Assembly (NCBI GenBank): GCA_016806145.1
Contig: CP063166.1
Span: 2,976,001-3,040,000, forward strand
Source of the DNA: Variovorax paradoxus
GTDB taxonomy: Bacteria; Pseudomonadota; Gammaproteobacteria; Burkholderiales; Burkholderiaceae_C
Length of the DNA: 64,000 nucleotides
Direction: 5' to 3'
In this document: positions 48,489 through 57,956 of the stretch, piece by piece
Numbering within the stretch: the first letter of the stretch is position 1
Layout of the letters: each line of letters begins with the position of its first letter
Made by a program: the position numbers and the translations under genes
The notes under the pieces: generated by a model
Told to the model about the DNA's origin: nothing
What the model saw: only the letters and a program-made list of their open reading frames with translations
The model's database searches: none

Positions 48489-48814
48489 CGCACCAGCTCC
48501 GAGATCTTGCCGGCCTTGTCCTTCCACTCGTCGGCGTCGGGCAGGGCGGGCTTGCGCTTGGTGATGCTCTTCCAGCCGTCGGCCTGGGCCAGCTCGGCAT
48601 TGAGCTTGATGAAGGCGATCTGGTCGGCCGGCAGGTCTTCCTCGGCGAAGATCGCGTTGGCCGGGCACTCGGGGATGCAGACCGCGCAGTCGATGCATTC
48701 GTCCGGGTCGATCACCAGCATGTTGGGACCTTCGCGGAAGCAGTCGACGGGGCAAACGTCCACGCAGTCGGTGTATTTGCAACGGATGCAGGCTTCGGAG
48801 ACGACGTGGGTCAT
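48485..48814 (-). CDS. fdxA: Seven-iron ferredoxin FdxA
   Basis: 109 aa. The N-terminal Cys pattern [19 protein letters not shown] and [23 protein letters not shown] bind one [3Fe-4S] and one [4Fe-4S] cluster. A C-terminal extension of about 45 residues is typical of Azotobacter-type FdI. It lies immediately upstream of its probable reductase and beside the sulfur assimilation genes, where six electrons per sulfite are needed, although NADPH-linked sources are also possible. Confidence 0.92.
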   Translation of the reverse strand: MTHVVSEACIRCKYTDCVDVCPVDCFREGPNMLVIDPDECIDCAVCIPECPANAIFAEEDLPADQIAFIKLNAELAQADGWKSITKRKPALPDADEWKDKAGKISELVR

Positions 48815-48856
48815 TTGGCGTTGTATGCGTTCTGTGGTCGGGAAAAACCCTTGATT

Positions 48857-50185
48857 TTAGGCCTTTGCGGCGCTCGGCTGCACGAGCACGGCCGCGGAGG
48901 TGCGATGCGAGGCCGTATCGACCAGCACCAGCGAGCCCAACGTGCGCGAGCGCGTGAACGGCAGCACCGCCAGCGGCTGCTGCAGCGCCAGCACCACGTC
49001 GCCGATGGCATTGGCCTCGAGCTGGGTCGCGGGCTCGGATTCGAGCGTCGTGATGTTGATCCGGTCGACGATGCGCGCGACCTTGGCCTTGACCCAGCGG
49101 TGCCCCTGCAGCGCCCAGTAGACGCGGCCCGCGACCAGCGGCTCGTCGTCGAGCCAGGCCACGGTGGCGGTGATCTCGCGCACCGGCTCGAAGGCCTCGG
49201 GCGCCAGCAGCCAGTCGCCGCGCGACACGTCGACCTCGCGGTCGAGCACGATGCCGGCGCTGTGGCCCGCATGCACGGTCTTCGGCTGGCGCGCGTGGCT
49301 CAGCACCTGGGCCACGGTGGCCGTCTGGTTGCTCGGCAGCACGGTCACGCGCTGGCCCGGCTCGACATGGCCCGAGGCCACGCGGCCCCAGAACACGCGG
49401 CGGCCCTGCGAGGTGTCGGCCGAGGACGAGAACTTCTCGACCCACTGCACCGGGAAGGCGAAGGGCACCGATTCGTCCTGCGCCGTCACCGGCAGCTGTT
49501 CGAGCAGCTCGAGCAGGCTCGGGCCTTCGTAGCCGACCCAGTCGGCATGGCGCGTGGCCACGTTCCAGCCCTTGAGCGCCGAGATCGGCACGATCGCGGC
49601 CACCCGCACGCCCGCTGCTTCGGCGAAGGCGTTGAGCGCGGCCGAGATGCGTTCGAAGGCCAGGCCGGCATCGGCGATGGCGTCGAGCTTGTTGACCGCG
49701 AACACGATCGACTGCACGCGCAGCAGGTGCGTCAGCAGCGTGTGGCGGCGCGTCTGCGGCAGCAGCTCGCGCTTGACGACCGTGCCGTCCTCCACCTCGG
49801 CGGCCCAGGCCAGCTTGGTGGCATCGACCAGCACCACGGCGGCGTCGGCGGCCGAGGCGGCCGTCACCATGTTGCGCGTGTACTGCTCGTGGCCCGGCGC
49901 GTCGCCGATGATGAACTTGCGTTTGGCGGTCGAGAAGTAGCGGTAGGCCACGTCGATCGTGATGCCTTGCTCGCGCTCGGCCGACAGGCCGTCGGTCAGC
50001 AGCGCGAGATCGGTTTCGCCGCCGCGCTGCACGCCAGCGAGCTGGTCCTGCAGCACGGTCTTGCTGTCGACCAGCAGGCGGCCGATCAGCGTGCTCTTGC
50101 CGTCGTCGACCGAGCCGCAGGTGATGAAGCGCAGCGCGGTGCCGGTGTCGGCTGTGATTTCGGGTTGAAGCGTGGTGGCGGTCAT
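48857..50185 (-). CDS. cysN: Sulfate adenylyltransferase, GTPase subunit
   Basis: 442 aa. G1 loop GSVDDGKST, G3 DAPGHEQYTRNM and G4 NKLD are intact; the rest is the EF-Tu-like beta-barrel pair. With CysD it activates sulfate to APS at the cost of GTP hydrolysis. The length shows that no CysC (APS kinase) domain is fused to it. A 106-nt gap with a palindromic repeat separates it from cysD, so read-through may be reduced. Confidence 0.95.
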   Translation of the reverse strand: MTATTLQPEITADTGTALRFITCGSVDDGKSTLIGRLLVDSKTVLQDQLAGVQRGGETDLALLTDGLSAEREQGITIDVAYRYFSTAKRKFIIGDAPGHEQYTRNMVTAASAADAAVVLVDATKLAWAAEVEDGTVVKRELLPQTRRHTLLTHLLRVQSIVFAVNKLDAIADAGLAFERISAALNAFAEAAGVRVAAIVPISALKGWNVATRHADWVGYEGPSLLELLEQLPVTAQDESVPFAFPVQWVEKFSSSADTSQGRRVFWGRVASGHVEPGQRVTVLPSNQTATVAQVLSHARQPKTVHAGHSAGIVLDREVDVSRGDWLLAPEAFEPVREITATVAWLDDEPLVAGRVYWALQGHRWVKAKVARIVDRINITTLESEPATQLEANAIGDVVLALQQPLAVLPFTRSRTLGSLVLVDTASHRTSAAVLVQPSAAKA

Positions 50186-50238
50186 GGGTTTCTTTCGGGA
50201 GACACCGCGGAACCGGCTTTGCCGGGCCGCTGGTGTCG

Positions 50239-50253
50239 CCCCCTTGAGGGGGG
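50239..50253. repeat. Hairpin in the cysD-cysN gap
   Basis: CCCCC-TTGA-GGGGG is a 5-bp stem with a 4-nt loop within about 100 bases that resemble short dispersed repeats of Comamonadaceae. It could damp transcription from cysD into cysN or stabilise the upstream mRNA end. I see no reading frame of interest in the gap. Confidence 0.5.
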
Positions 50254-50291
50254 AGTCGAGCTACACGAAGTGAGCGAGGGACGGGGGTGGG

Positions 50292-51233
50292 TCAGAAGTA
50301 ACCGTCTTTCTTGCGTTTTTCCATCGAAGCTTCGGAGGTCATGTCGTCCATCCGGGTGGCGCCGCGTTCGCTGACGTCGACCGACAGCGTCTCGAGCACC
50401 ACGTCGCCCGCGTCGGCCGCGAGGCTCTCGACCGGGCAGGTGGTCGTGATGTCGCCCACGGTGCGGAAGCGCACGTCGCGCACCTGCACGGTTTCGCCGT
50501 CGCGCGGCGGGGTCAGTTCGGTCACCGGCACCAGCAAGCCGCGGCGCTCCACCACCTCGCGCTTGTGCGTGTAGTAGATCGAGGGCAGGCCGACGTGCTC
50601 GCGCTCGATGTACTGCCAGACGTCGAGTTCGGTCCAGTTCGAGATCGGGAACACGCGGAAGTGCTCGCCCGGCGCCAGGCGGGTGTTGAACAGGGTCCAG
50701 AGCTCGGGGCGCTGGTCCTTGGGCTGCCATTGGCCGAAGCTGTCGCGGTGCGAGAAGATGCGCTCCTTGGCGCGGGCCTTCTCCTCGTCGCGGCGCGCGC
50801 CGCCGATCAGCGCGTCGAAACGGAATTCCTCGATCGCCTCGAGCAGCGTCACCGACTGGTGCGCGTTGCGCGATTCGCCCGGGTGCGCGAGGCGCACCGT
50901 GCCGCGCTTCATCGAGTCCTCGACGCTGCGCACGATCAGCTCGGCGCCCAGTTCCTTGGCGCGCTGGTCGCGGTAGTCGGTCACTTCGGGGAAGTTGTGG
51001 CCGGTGTCGATCATCAAGAGCGGATAGGGCAGGCGGCCGACGCCGAAGGCCTTCTCGGCGCACTTCAGCAGCACCAGCGAGTCCTTGCCGCCCGAGAACA
51101 GCAGCGCGGGGCGCTCGAAGGCCGCGGCCACTTCGCGCAGGATGAAGATGGTTTCTTCTTCCAGCGCATCGAGGTGCGTGTTGGACAGGTGCGCGGGCGG
51201 CAGCAGCAGATCGGATTCGGTACGGGCGTTCAT
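50292..51233 (-). CDS. cysD: Sulfate adenylyltransferase, catalytic subunit
   Basis: 313 aa from the ATG at 51233. The N-type ATP pyrophosphatase loop is LLFSGGKDSLVLLKCAEKAF; IDTGHNFPEVTDYRD, GGARRDEEKARAKERIFSHRD and ISNWTELDVWQYI follow as expected. It transfers AMP to sulfate. The C-terminus (SEASMEKRKKDGYF) is the conserved end of CysD. It lies between cysH and cysN. Confidence 0.95.
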   Translation of the reverse strand: MNARTESDLLLPPAHLSNTHLDALEEETIFILREVAAAFERPALLFSGGKDSLVLLKCAEKAFGVGRLPYPLLMIDTGHNFPEVTDYRDQRAKELGAELIVRSVEDSMKRGTVRLAHPGESRNAHQSVTLLEAIEEFRFDALIGGARRDEEKARAKERIFSHRDSFGQWQPKDQRPELWTLFNTRLAPGEHFRVFPISNWTELDVWQYIEREHVGLPSIYYTHKREVVERRGLLVPVTELTPPRDGETVQVRDVRFRTVGDITTTCPVESLAADAGDVVLETLSVDVSERGATRMDDMTSEASMEKRKKDGYF

Positions 51234-51274
51234 CGGGTGGGGCACTGGAGATTCGGAGTCGGTGGAGCGTGCGT

Positions 51275-51895
51275 TCAATGCGAGAGGTGCAGGCCGCATT
51301 CGCGGTTGTCCTCGCCCTTGGTCGGGTCCACGTAGTCGAAGTTGTTCGGCAGGCCGTGCGCCTCGCAGTAGGTGTAGAGGTCCTTGGACGACCAGTGCAG
51401 GAGCGGCGCGACCTTGATCAGGCCGTCGGGGTTGATGCTGACCGGCTCCATCTGCGCGCGCACGGCCGTGTCGGTGGCGCGCAGCGCGGTGAACCAGACC
51501 TTGGGCGCCGTCTCGCGCAGGGCACGCGCGAAGGGCTCGAGCTTCACTTCCTCGGTGAAGGCGGCATGGCGCGGATCGTCGAGCGCGGGCGTCGGGCCGT
51601 CGACCGCCTCACGGTGCGCGCGCGAGCGGCCCGGCAGGTAGATGTGCAGGTCCAGGCCCAACTGCTTCGTCACCTCGTCGGCGAAGCGGTAGGTGGCCTC
51701 GGTGTTGTAGCCGTTGTCCATCCAGATCACCGGCACGTCGCGCTTGGCGCGCGTCACCATGTGCAGGATCACAGCCTCGAAGGGCCGGAAATTGGTGGTG
51801 ACGATCGCGTTCTGGCCCAGGCCGATGGCCCAGTCCACCAGGCCTTCGGCGTTGCGGCCGAGTTCGGTGTTGATGCGTGCGAGGTCGATGCTCAT
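51275..51895 (-). CDS. cysH: Phosphoadenylyl/adenylyl-sulfate reductase family protein
   Basis: 206 aa, short for the family. It reduces activated sulfate to sulfite. The C-terminal ECGLH motif with the catalytic Cys is present. The Cys-Cys...Cys-x2-Cys ligands for the [4Fe-4S] cluster of bacterial APS reductases are not seen: the segment where CCxxRK would stand reads EEVKLEPFARAL. By cysteine content it is PAPS-reductase-like, yet no APS kinase gene is in the cluster. The gene ends 41 nt before cysD and starts 27 nt after the DUF934 gene. Confidence 0.85.
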   Translation of the reverse strand: MSIDLARINTELGRNAEGLVDWAIGLGQNAIVTTNFRPFEAVILHMVTRAKRDVPVIWMDNGYNTEATYRFADEVTKQLGLDLHIYLPGRSRAHREAVDGPTPALDDPRHAAFTEEVKLEPFARALRETAPKVWFTALRATDTAVRAQMEPVSINPDGLIKVAPLLHWSSKDLYTYCEAHGLPNNFDYVDPTKGEDNRECGLHLSH

Positions 51896-51922
51896 GGATG
51901 AATCAGGCGTTGCTGTGGGAAC

Positions 51923-52318
51923 TCAATTGCCGGCCGCGAAGTGCGGCGCGGTCTGCACCGCGTCGCCCTGGTAGAAGGCCGAGAAGCGGTCGAACTGGCG
52001 CTGCGCGTCGGAGGCGTCCACGCCTTCCTTGAGCACGGCGCTCGAGAAACCGGTGCGTTCCATCTGCACCAGCTGGTCGATCAGCACGTCGCCGGTGGCG
52101 CGGATGTCGCCCTTGAAGCCCAGGCGGCGGCGCAGCAGGAAGGCCTGGCTGTAGGCACGGCCGTCGGTGAACTTCGGGAAGTGCAGGTCGATGCGTTCGA
52201 TGTCCGACAGGCAGACCTCGATCGCGAGCGGATCGGCGTCGTTCGCCAGTTGCAGCACCTTCGGGTCGCCGTCGTCGACGTGTTCCTCGGCCGCGAGGAT
52301 GTTCAGGGTCTTGTTCAT
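51923..52318 (-). CDS. DUF934 family protein of sulfur assimilation
   Basis: 131 aa. IEVCLSDIERIDLHFPKFTDGRAYSQAFLLRRRLGFKGDIRATGDVLIDQL is the conserved core of DUF934, regularly encoded beside cysI and cysH in beta- and alphaproteobacteria; it is thought to support sulfite reductase but its reaction is unknown. It is coupled by ATGA to cysI upstream. Confidence 0.9.
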   Translation of the reverse strand: MNKTLNILAAEEHVDDGDPKVLQLANDADPLAIEVCLSDIERIDLHFPKFTDGRAYSQAFLLRRRLGFKGDIRATGDVLIDQLVQMERTGFSSAVLKEGVDASDAQRQFDRFSAFYQGDAVQTAPHFAAGN

Positions 52319-54093
52319 GCTGCTTCCTCCACCTTGAAACGCGCACCGTTGGCCGCGGCCTTGAACGGGTCGGGTCCCACGCGGCGCAGCGTGTCGATGA
52401 AGTTCTCGCCGTTCTCGCGCGTGTCGCGGTAGGTCGTGAGCACGGCCTCGATCACGCCGGGCACTTCGGCCGCCGAGAACGAGGGGCCGACCACCTTGCC
52501 GGCCTGCGGCGCGCCGCTGAGGGCCGAGCCGTCGGAGCCGCCGAGGGTGACCTGGTACCACTCCTTGCCGTCCTTGTCGACGCCCAGGATGCCGATGTGG
52601 CCGCTGTGGTGGTGGCCGCAGGAGTTGATGCAGCCGCTGATGTGCAGGTCGATCTCGCCGATGTCGTCGAGCTCGTCGAGGTCCTGGTAGCGCTCGGTGA
52701 TCGCCTCGGCGATCGGGATCGAGCGCGCATTGGCCAGCGCGCAGAAGTCGCCGCCGGGGCAGGCGATCATGTCGGTCAGCAGGTGCACGTTGGCGCTCGC
52801 GAAGCCGGCCGCGCGGGCGGCGAGCCACAGCGCATGCAGGTCTTCGGCATGCACCCAGGGCAGCACCACGTTCTGGTCGTGCGTCACGCGGGCTTCGCCG
52901 GCCGAGAAGCGGTCGGCCAGTTGCGCGAGCGTGTCGAGCTGGTCGGCCGAGGCATCGCCGGGCGCCTGCTTCAGGCGCTTGAACGACAGCGTGACCGCGC
53001 GCAGGGCCGGGTTCTTGTGCGGCGCCACGTTGCGCGCGAGCCAGCGCGCGAACTGCACGTCGTCGGCGGCATGGGCGCGCAGCTCGGCGTCGGTCTTCTC
53101 GGCGCCCTGCAGCACGCGGGTGGCCAGTTCCGGCGGCACGAAGGAGGCGGCCACGCGGTCGAACTCTTCCTGCGTGATGGTGTGCGGCGCGCCGTCGTGC
53201 TCGAGGATCTGCTTGTACTCGGCATCGACGTCGTCGATGTAGCGCTGGCCTTCGGCCTTCACCAGGATCTTGATGCGCGCCTTGTAGATGTTGTCGCGGC
53301 GGCCGTAGCGGTTGTAGACCCGGATCACGGCCTCGAGGTAGTTCATGATCTGCTGCCACGGCAGGAACTCGCGCAGCACCGTGCCCACGATCGGCGTACG
53401 GCCCATGCCGCCGCCGACCTGCACGCGGAAGCCGATCTCGCCGGCTTCGTTCTTCACCAGCTTCAGGCCTACGTCGTGCCAGCCCGTGGCCGCGCGGTCC
53501 TCGTCGGCGCCGGTGATCGCGATCTTGAACTTGCGCGGCAGGAACGCGAACTCGGGATGCAGCGTGCTCCACTGGCGCATGATTTCGGCGTAGGGGCGCG
53601 GATCGGCCACCTCGTCGATGGCGATGCCCGCGCGCTCGTCGCTCGTGATGTTGCGGATGCAGTTGCCGCTGGTCTGGATGCCGTGCATGTCGACCGAGGC
53701 CAGCAGGTCCATCACGTCGGCCGACTTGGCGAGCGGGATCCAGTTGTACTGGACGTTCTGGCGGGTCGAGAAGTGGGCGTAGTGGGTGGGCAGCTTCTGG
53801 CTGCCGAGCTGGCCCTGGGTCTCGATGGCCTTCTTGTAGACCTCGGCCTCGGGCTCGTCGTACTCGCGGGCGATCTTCGCAAGCACGCGCAGCTGGCGGC
53901 TCGAGAGTTCGCCGTAGGGCACGGCCACGCGCAGCATCGGGGCGTAGCGCTGCACGTACCAGCCGTTCTGCAGGCGCAGGGGACGGAACTCGTCTTCGTG
54001 GAGACGGCCCTTTTGCCAGCGCTCGAGCTGGTCGCGGAATTGGGCGGCTCGTTGATGAACGAACTGGCGGTCGAAGTCTGTGTATTGGTACAT
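52315..54093 (-). CDS. cysI: Sulfite reductase, hemoprotein (nitrite/sulfite reductase family)
   Basis: 592 aa from the ATG at 54093. Six-electron reduction of sulfite to sulfide. The first half-repeat contains TSGNCIRNITSDERAG; the [4Fe-4S]-siroheme ligands are in CPGGDFC (about residues 457-463) and CINSC (about 497-501), giving the C-x5-C ... C-x3-C pattern. HISGCINSCGHHHSGHIGILG is a signature of the family. First gene of the leftward cys operon; a separate cysJ is not present, so electrons may come from ferredoxin. Confidence 0.92.
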   Translation of the reverse strand: MYQYTDFDRQFVHQRAAQFRDQLERWQKGRLHEDEFRPLRLQNGWYVQRYAPMLRVAVPYGELSSRQLRVLAKIAREYDEPEAEVYKKAIETQGQLGSQKLPTHYAHFSTRQNVQYNWIPLAKSADVMDLLASVDMHGIQTSGNCIRNITSDERAGIAIDEVADPRPYAEIMRQWSTLHPEFAFLPRKFKIAITGADEDRAATGWHDVGLKLVKNEAGEIGFRVQVGGGMGRTPIVGTVLREFLPWQQIMNYLEAVIRVYNRYGRRDNIYKARIKILVKAEGQRYIDDVDAEYKQILEHDGAPHTITQEEFDRVAASFVPPELATRVLQGAEKTDAELRAHAADDVQFARWLARNVAPHKNPALRAVTLSFKRLKQAPGDASADQLDTLAQLADRFSAGEARVTHDQNVVLPWVHAEDLHALWLAARAAGFASANVHLLTDMIACPGGDFCALANARSIPIAEAITERYQDLDELDDIGEIDLHISGCINSCGHHHSGHIGILGVDKDGKEWYQVTLGGSDGSALSGAPQAGKVVGPSFSAAEVPGVIEAVLTTYRDTRENGENFIDTLRRVGPDPFKAAANGARFKVEEAA

Positions 54094-54171
54094 CGTGCGT
54101 GAGTCTTGTCTTGAAGTGCGGTGCGTCCAGCGCGCCAGCAAGAAGCCGGGATTCTGAAAGCGAGCCTTATG

Positions 54172-54193
54172 GAACCAAACTATTTTTTGGTTC
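54172..54193. promoter_or_regulatory. Inverted repeat upstream of cysI, candidate operator
   Basis: GAACCAAA (54172-54179) and TTTGGTTC (54186-54193) are perfect arms 6 nt apart, 79 bases before the cysI start. A second partly palindromic stretch, GATAAGCTTATT, follows at about 54216-54227. The AT-rich, symmetrical context fits control by CysB or a similar LysR protein; the site itself is not a certified CysB match. Confidence 0.45.
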
Positions 54194-54350
54194 GCGCCTT
54201 ATGCGGATAAGCTTATTCGCCAGTGTTCATGCGGGTTTGCGGGCGGTTGGATGCTTATTCTGGATAAGGGCGGGTGCGGGGCGCAGGGTGGATTTTAGGA
54301 AGCCTTAAGGTGGGGTGTTTGGACTGGGTGTTCTCTTTGTTTAGGCTGTT

Positions 54351-55090
54351 GGCCGGGTCTCGCCCCGGCGGGCGAGTCACTTTCTTTTGCTTCGCCAAAA
54401 GAAAGTAACCAAAGAAAAGGCGACCCACTGTCTGCGTCCCTCCGCTTCGCTGCGGGCAACCTGCGGTGCTCGCGTTTCGCGGGGTCTCGCAGAACTCGCT
54501 CCGCTGCGCTGCGCTCAGACAGCTGCGAGCCCTTATCCGCGAAACGCTGCGCTCCTCGGCGCAGCCAGAGGGGGTGGGTCGGGCCTTTGCTTCGCTCGGC
54601 CTTGGAATGCTGCTCGGGCCATCGCTTCGCTCGGCCTTGTGTTTGTCTTGTCCCCTCTCCCTCTGGGAGAGGGTTAGGGTGAGGGCACCGGGCCTCACCG
54701 AGGGTCTGACGGTATCCATCGCCCAGTGCCCTCACCCCAGCCCTCTCCCAGAGGGAGAGGGGGCAATACCAATGCCGAGCGAAGCGATGGCCTGTTAGGT
54801 ACCCGCGGCCGAGCGAAGCGATGGCCCGTTGGGTATGCCAGGCCGAGCGAAGCAAAGGCCCGAATCACCCCCCTCTGGCTGTGCCGAGGAGCGCAGGGGA
54901 AAGCGGGATCAGGGCCGCAGCTGTCTGAGCGGAGCGCAGCGCAGCGAGTTCTGCGGACCCCCGCTTTCCCCGAGCACCGCAGGTTGCCCGCAGCGAAGCG
55001 GAGGGACACAGACAGTGGGGTCGCCTTTCTTTGCTTACTTTCTTTGGCGAGACAAAGAAAGTGAGCCGCCCGCCGGGGCGGGACCCGGCC
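54351..55090. repeat. Imperfect palindrome of about 740 bp
   Basis: The non-coding stretch between cysI and dppA reads nearly the same on both strands around a centre near 54,706-54,720. Outer arms begin GGCCGGGTC (54351) and end GACCCGGCC (55090) and include a run with CTTCGCTGCGGGCAACCTGC on the left matched by GCAGGTTGCCCGCAGCGAAG on the right. Inner arms carry CCCTCTCCCTCTGGGAGAGG, and a unit GCCATCGCTTCGCTCGGCC occurs once on the left and twice (inverted) on the right. Open frames here are mirror images and are not genes. The parts resemble dispersed bacterial intergenic repeats. The remainder of 54,194-55,123 holds nothing else I can name. Confidence 0.85.
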
Positions 55091-55123
55091 TACGGCCTAC
55101 GCAAAAAAAAGAACGCTCAGATC

Positions 55124-55945
55124 TCACCGCAACATCGAAGACATCGCAGAACAGCAGTTCAACATCCGAACCGCACTCTCGACATCTGCAGCCACAAACC
55201 GAAGAGTCACCCCATCGACCCGCTCAAACCCCGGCCACTGGCAAAACAGATCCGCCAGCGCCGCAGTCTGCGCCCTCAGCGTCACAGTCTGCGGCCCTTC
55301 GAACACCAGCGGATGAACCTTGGCCCGCGAAGACAGCGCGACTCGAACCCCCGCCCGAATCGCCTCACGCGACTTCTCAGGCGACAACGAAACCCCACTG
55401 GTATTCCCCGTAGCCTTCTTCGTCTCCACGAACACAGCGTGAGGAAACAAGCCACGGTTCTCGGCAATGAACACATCGTCCCCACTGCCCATCACCACCG
55501 GCACCCCATATTCCCCCGCCAGCGCCCCATAAAGCCCAGCCTCACCCAGCTCCTGCCCGCCGAGCGAGACACCCGCGAACGCAAAGCTGTTGATCGTGTG
55601 CGCCAGAATCCCGCGCCCCTGCGCCCGCGAGTGGTAGCCGATCATGCAGACCGCTTCGACCCCGTCTTCCTCCACCCCCGCCACCATGCTCAGATAGCGC
55701 GGCTTCCCCTGCACCACGCGCGCCCGAGGATCGAGCACATCGGGCGGCATGTTGCGAAACCCTCCGTGCGAGTCGTTCACCAGCACCTCGTCGGCCCCCG
55801 CATCGAAGGCCCCCGCGATCGCCGCATTGGCTTCCTGCGCCATCAGCAGCCGGGCACGTTCGTATTCGGGATTGCCTTGCCGCGTCTGCTCGGGGTGATA
55901 AACACCCGCCACGCCTTCGATATCGGTGGAGATCAGCACTTTCAT
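55124..55945 (-). CDS. dppA: D-aminopeptidase DppA-type (M55)
   Basis: 273 aa from the ATG at 55945. A zinc peptidase that forms a decameric ring in Bacillus and cuts D-Ala-D-Ala and similar dipeptides. Asp8 and Glu10 in STDIEG, His60 in NDSHGG, His105 in GYHS, and the following His in ILAHTI are the family metal/catalytic residues, at nearly the same positions as in B. subtilis DppA. Last gene of the leftward peptide operon, 25 nt after the P1 peptidase gene. Confidence 0.92.
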   Translation of the reverse strand: MKVLISTDIEGVAGVYHPEQTRQGNPEYERARLLMAQEANAAIAGAFDAGADEVLVNDSHGGFRNMPPDVLDPRARVVQGKPRYLSMVAGVEEDGVEAVCMIGYHSRAQGRGILAHTINSFAFAGVSLGGQELGEAGLYGALAGEYGVPVVMGSGDDVFIAENRGLFPHAVFVETKKATGNTSGVSLSPEKSREAIRAGVRVALSSRAKVHPLVFEGPQTVTLRAQTAALADLFCQWPGFERVDGVTLRFVAADVESAVRMLNCCSAMSSMLR

Positions 55946-55970
55946 GAGGGCACCCGGCAAAAGAGAAAAA

Positions 55971-57020
55971 TCAAGAAAAGAGAGAAGGGGACAACAGCTC
56001 GCCCAACGCGGCACGGTGGTTGCCGTCGCGCCCGGTCACCGGCTCGGCCCGCCACAGCGCATGCAGGATCGCCTGCTCGGTCCCATCGGCCGCCGCCTGG
56101 AACAAACCGTCGAGCTGCGTCTCGTGCAGCATCGCCACTGTCGGCATCGCGCGCTCGGCCCGGTCGGGCACGGTGTAGGCGGTCGAGAAGGCCAGCACGA
56201 TGTCCCCGCTGCCGTGGCCGAAGACCGAGCCGGTGCGCGCCAGCCCGGCCCCCGCGCGCAGTGCCAGCCGGCGCAGCTGGCGCGCATCGAGCGGCGCGTC
56301 GGTCGCGACCACGACGATGATCGAGCCCTTCTCGGGCTCCTGCGCCATGGCCGGTTCGGCCACGAGCGCGGCAAGACGGGCGCCCACCGCATGCCCCGCC
56401 AGCCGCAGCTCGGGCTGCCGCCCATAGTTCGCGAGCACCAGCGTGCCCACCGTGTGCGAAGCCGCGCCCACCGGCACGACCCGCGAGGCACTGCCGATCC
56501 CGCCCTTGAGCTGGAAGCTCGACATGCCGCGTCCCGCGCCCACCGAACCCTGCGCGAAATCCGCGCCCGCGTCGGCCAGCGCGCGCTGGTAGTCGGCCTC
56601 GCCCACGGCCAGCCGCTGGATATCGTTGAGAAAGCCGTCGTTGCACTCGAACACCAGCGGATTCACGGTCGGCAGCGAGCGCCCGGTCTCGGGGTTGTGC
56701 GCGATGCAGTCGCGGATCTGCGCGCCCGCCACGGTGCCGACCGAGAAGGTGTTGGTCAGCGCGATGGGTGTCTCGAGCACGCCGAGTTCCGCGAGCTGCA
56801 CCAGCCCGATGCTCTTGCCGAAGCCGTTGAGCACCACGGCGGCCGCCGGCACCTTGTCGCGGAACGGGTCGCCGGCATGCGGGCGAATCACGGTCACGCC
56901 GGTCTGCACCGGGCCCTCGGCGAGGGTGCGGTGGCCCACCGTCACGCCCGCGACGTCGCTGATCGCATCGCGCGGACCCGGGCGCAGCCCCCCGATGCGG
57001 GGCAGGGCGTTCGCGCTCAT
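55971..57020 (-). CDS. P1-family (DmpA-type) aminopeptidase
   Basis: 349 aa. A self-processing N-terminal nucleophile peptidase: after cleavage before a Ser, the new N-terminal Ser is the nucleophile. The probable processing site is in [15 protein letters not shown] (about residues 265-279). [33 protein letters not shown] and [11 protein letters not shown] are further family segments. Relatives hydrolyse L- and D-amino acid amides or beta-peptides. It overlaps gsiD by ATGA, so it is expressed with the transporter. Confidence 0.9.
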   Translation of the reverse strand: MSANALPRIGGLRPGPRDAISDVAGVTVGHRTLAEGPVQTGVTVIRPHAGDPFRDKVPAAAVVLNGFGKSIGLVQLAELGVLETPIALTNTFSVGTVAGAQIRDCIAHNPETGRSLPTVNPLVFECNDGFLNDIQRLAVGEADYQRALADAGADFAQGSVGAGRGMSSFQLKGGIGSASRVVPVGAASHTVGTLVLANYGRQPELRLAGHAVGARLAALVAEPAMAQEPEKGSIIVVVATDAPLDARQLRRLALRAGAGLARTGSVFGHGSGDIVLAFSTAYTVPDRAERAMPTVAMLHETQLDGLFQAAADGTEQAILHALWRAEPVTGRDGNHRAALGELLSPSLFS

Positions 57021-57946
57021 TGCCGGTCGATCTTCGGATCGAGCGCGTCGCGCAGGGCGTCGCCCAGCAGGTTGAAGGCCAGCACGGTGAAGAAGATCGC
57101 GAGGCTGGGGAACAGCGCCACGTGGGGCGAGGTCACCATGTCGGCGCGCGCCTCGCTGAGCATCGCGCCCCATTCGGGCGTGGGCGGCTGCGCGCCCATG
57201 CCGAGGAAGGACAGGCTGGCCGCGGTGATGATCGAGGTGCCCACGCGCATGGAGAAATACACCACGATCGAGGAGATGGTGCCCGGCAGGATGTGGCGCA
57301 CGACGATGGTCCAGTCCGAGGCGCCGATGCTGCGCTCGGCCTCGATGTAGGTCTGCTGCTTGAGCACCAGCGTGTTGCCGCGCACCAGCCGCGCGAAGGC
57401 CGGCACGCTGAACACCGACACGGCCACCACCACGTTGGTCATGCTGCTGCCGAGGATCGCGACCACGCCCAGCGCCAGCAGGATGCCGGGGAAGGCGAAC
57501 AGCACGTCCGAGATGCGCATCACGATGCGGTCCCACCAGCCTTCGTAGTAGCCCGCGAGCAGGCCGAACGCGGTGCCGACGAAGCCGCCGACCAGCACCG
57601 ACAGGAAGCCCGCCATCAGCGAGATGCGCGCGCCCGCGAGGATGCGGCTGAAGATGTCGCGGCCCAGCGGGTCGACGCCGAACCAGTGCGTGGCCGAGGG
57701 CCCGCTGTTGAGCATGTCGTAGTCGAAGTAGTTCTCGGGATCGAAGGGCACGATCCACGGCGCGAACACGGCGACGAACACCAGCAGCAGCACGAACAGG
57801 GCGGCGACGATGCCCACGGGCTGCTTCTTGAAGCGGCGCCAGCATTCGCCCCACGGAGTGCGGACCTTGCCCGCGGTCTGGAGCGTCGTGACCGGCGCGG
57901 CGGCGGGAAGGGTGGATTCGGCAGGCACGCCGGTGGCTTGGGTCAT
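57017..57946 (-). CDS. gsiD: ABC peptide transporter permease (DppC/GsiD-type)
   Basis: 309 aa from the ATG at 57946. Six membrane spans; the N-terminal OppC-like segment ([21 protein letters not shown]), [19 protein letters not shown] and the EAA loop [23 protein letters not shown] are present. With GsiC it forms the inner membrane channel. The ATG is 10 nt after the gsiC stop. Confidence 0.92.
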   Translation of the reverse strand: MTQATGVPAESTLPAAAPVTTLQTAGKVRTPWGECWRRFKKQPVGIVAALFVLLLVFVAVFAPWIVPFDPENYFDYDMLNSGPSATHWFGVDPLGRDIFSRILAGARISLMAGFLSVLVGGFVGTAFGLLAGYYEGWWDRIVMRISDVLFAFPGILLALGVVAILGSSMTNVVVAVSVFSVPAFARLVRGNTLVLKQQTYIEAERSIGASDWTIVVRHILPGTISSIVVYFSMRVGTSIITAASLSFLGMGAQPPTPEWGAMLSEARADMVTSPHVALFPSLAIFFTVLAFNLLGDALRDALDPKIDRQ

Positions 57947-57956
57947 GGCGGCGGCC

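Noticed and set aside
54387..55064. Overlapping open frames on both strands in the cysI-dppA gap
   Set aside because: They are mirror images of the palindromic repeat arms, with Arg/Ser/Pro-rich translation and no ribosome sites.
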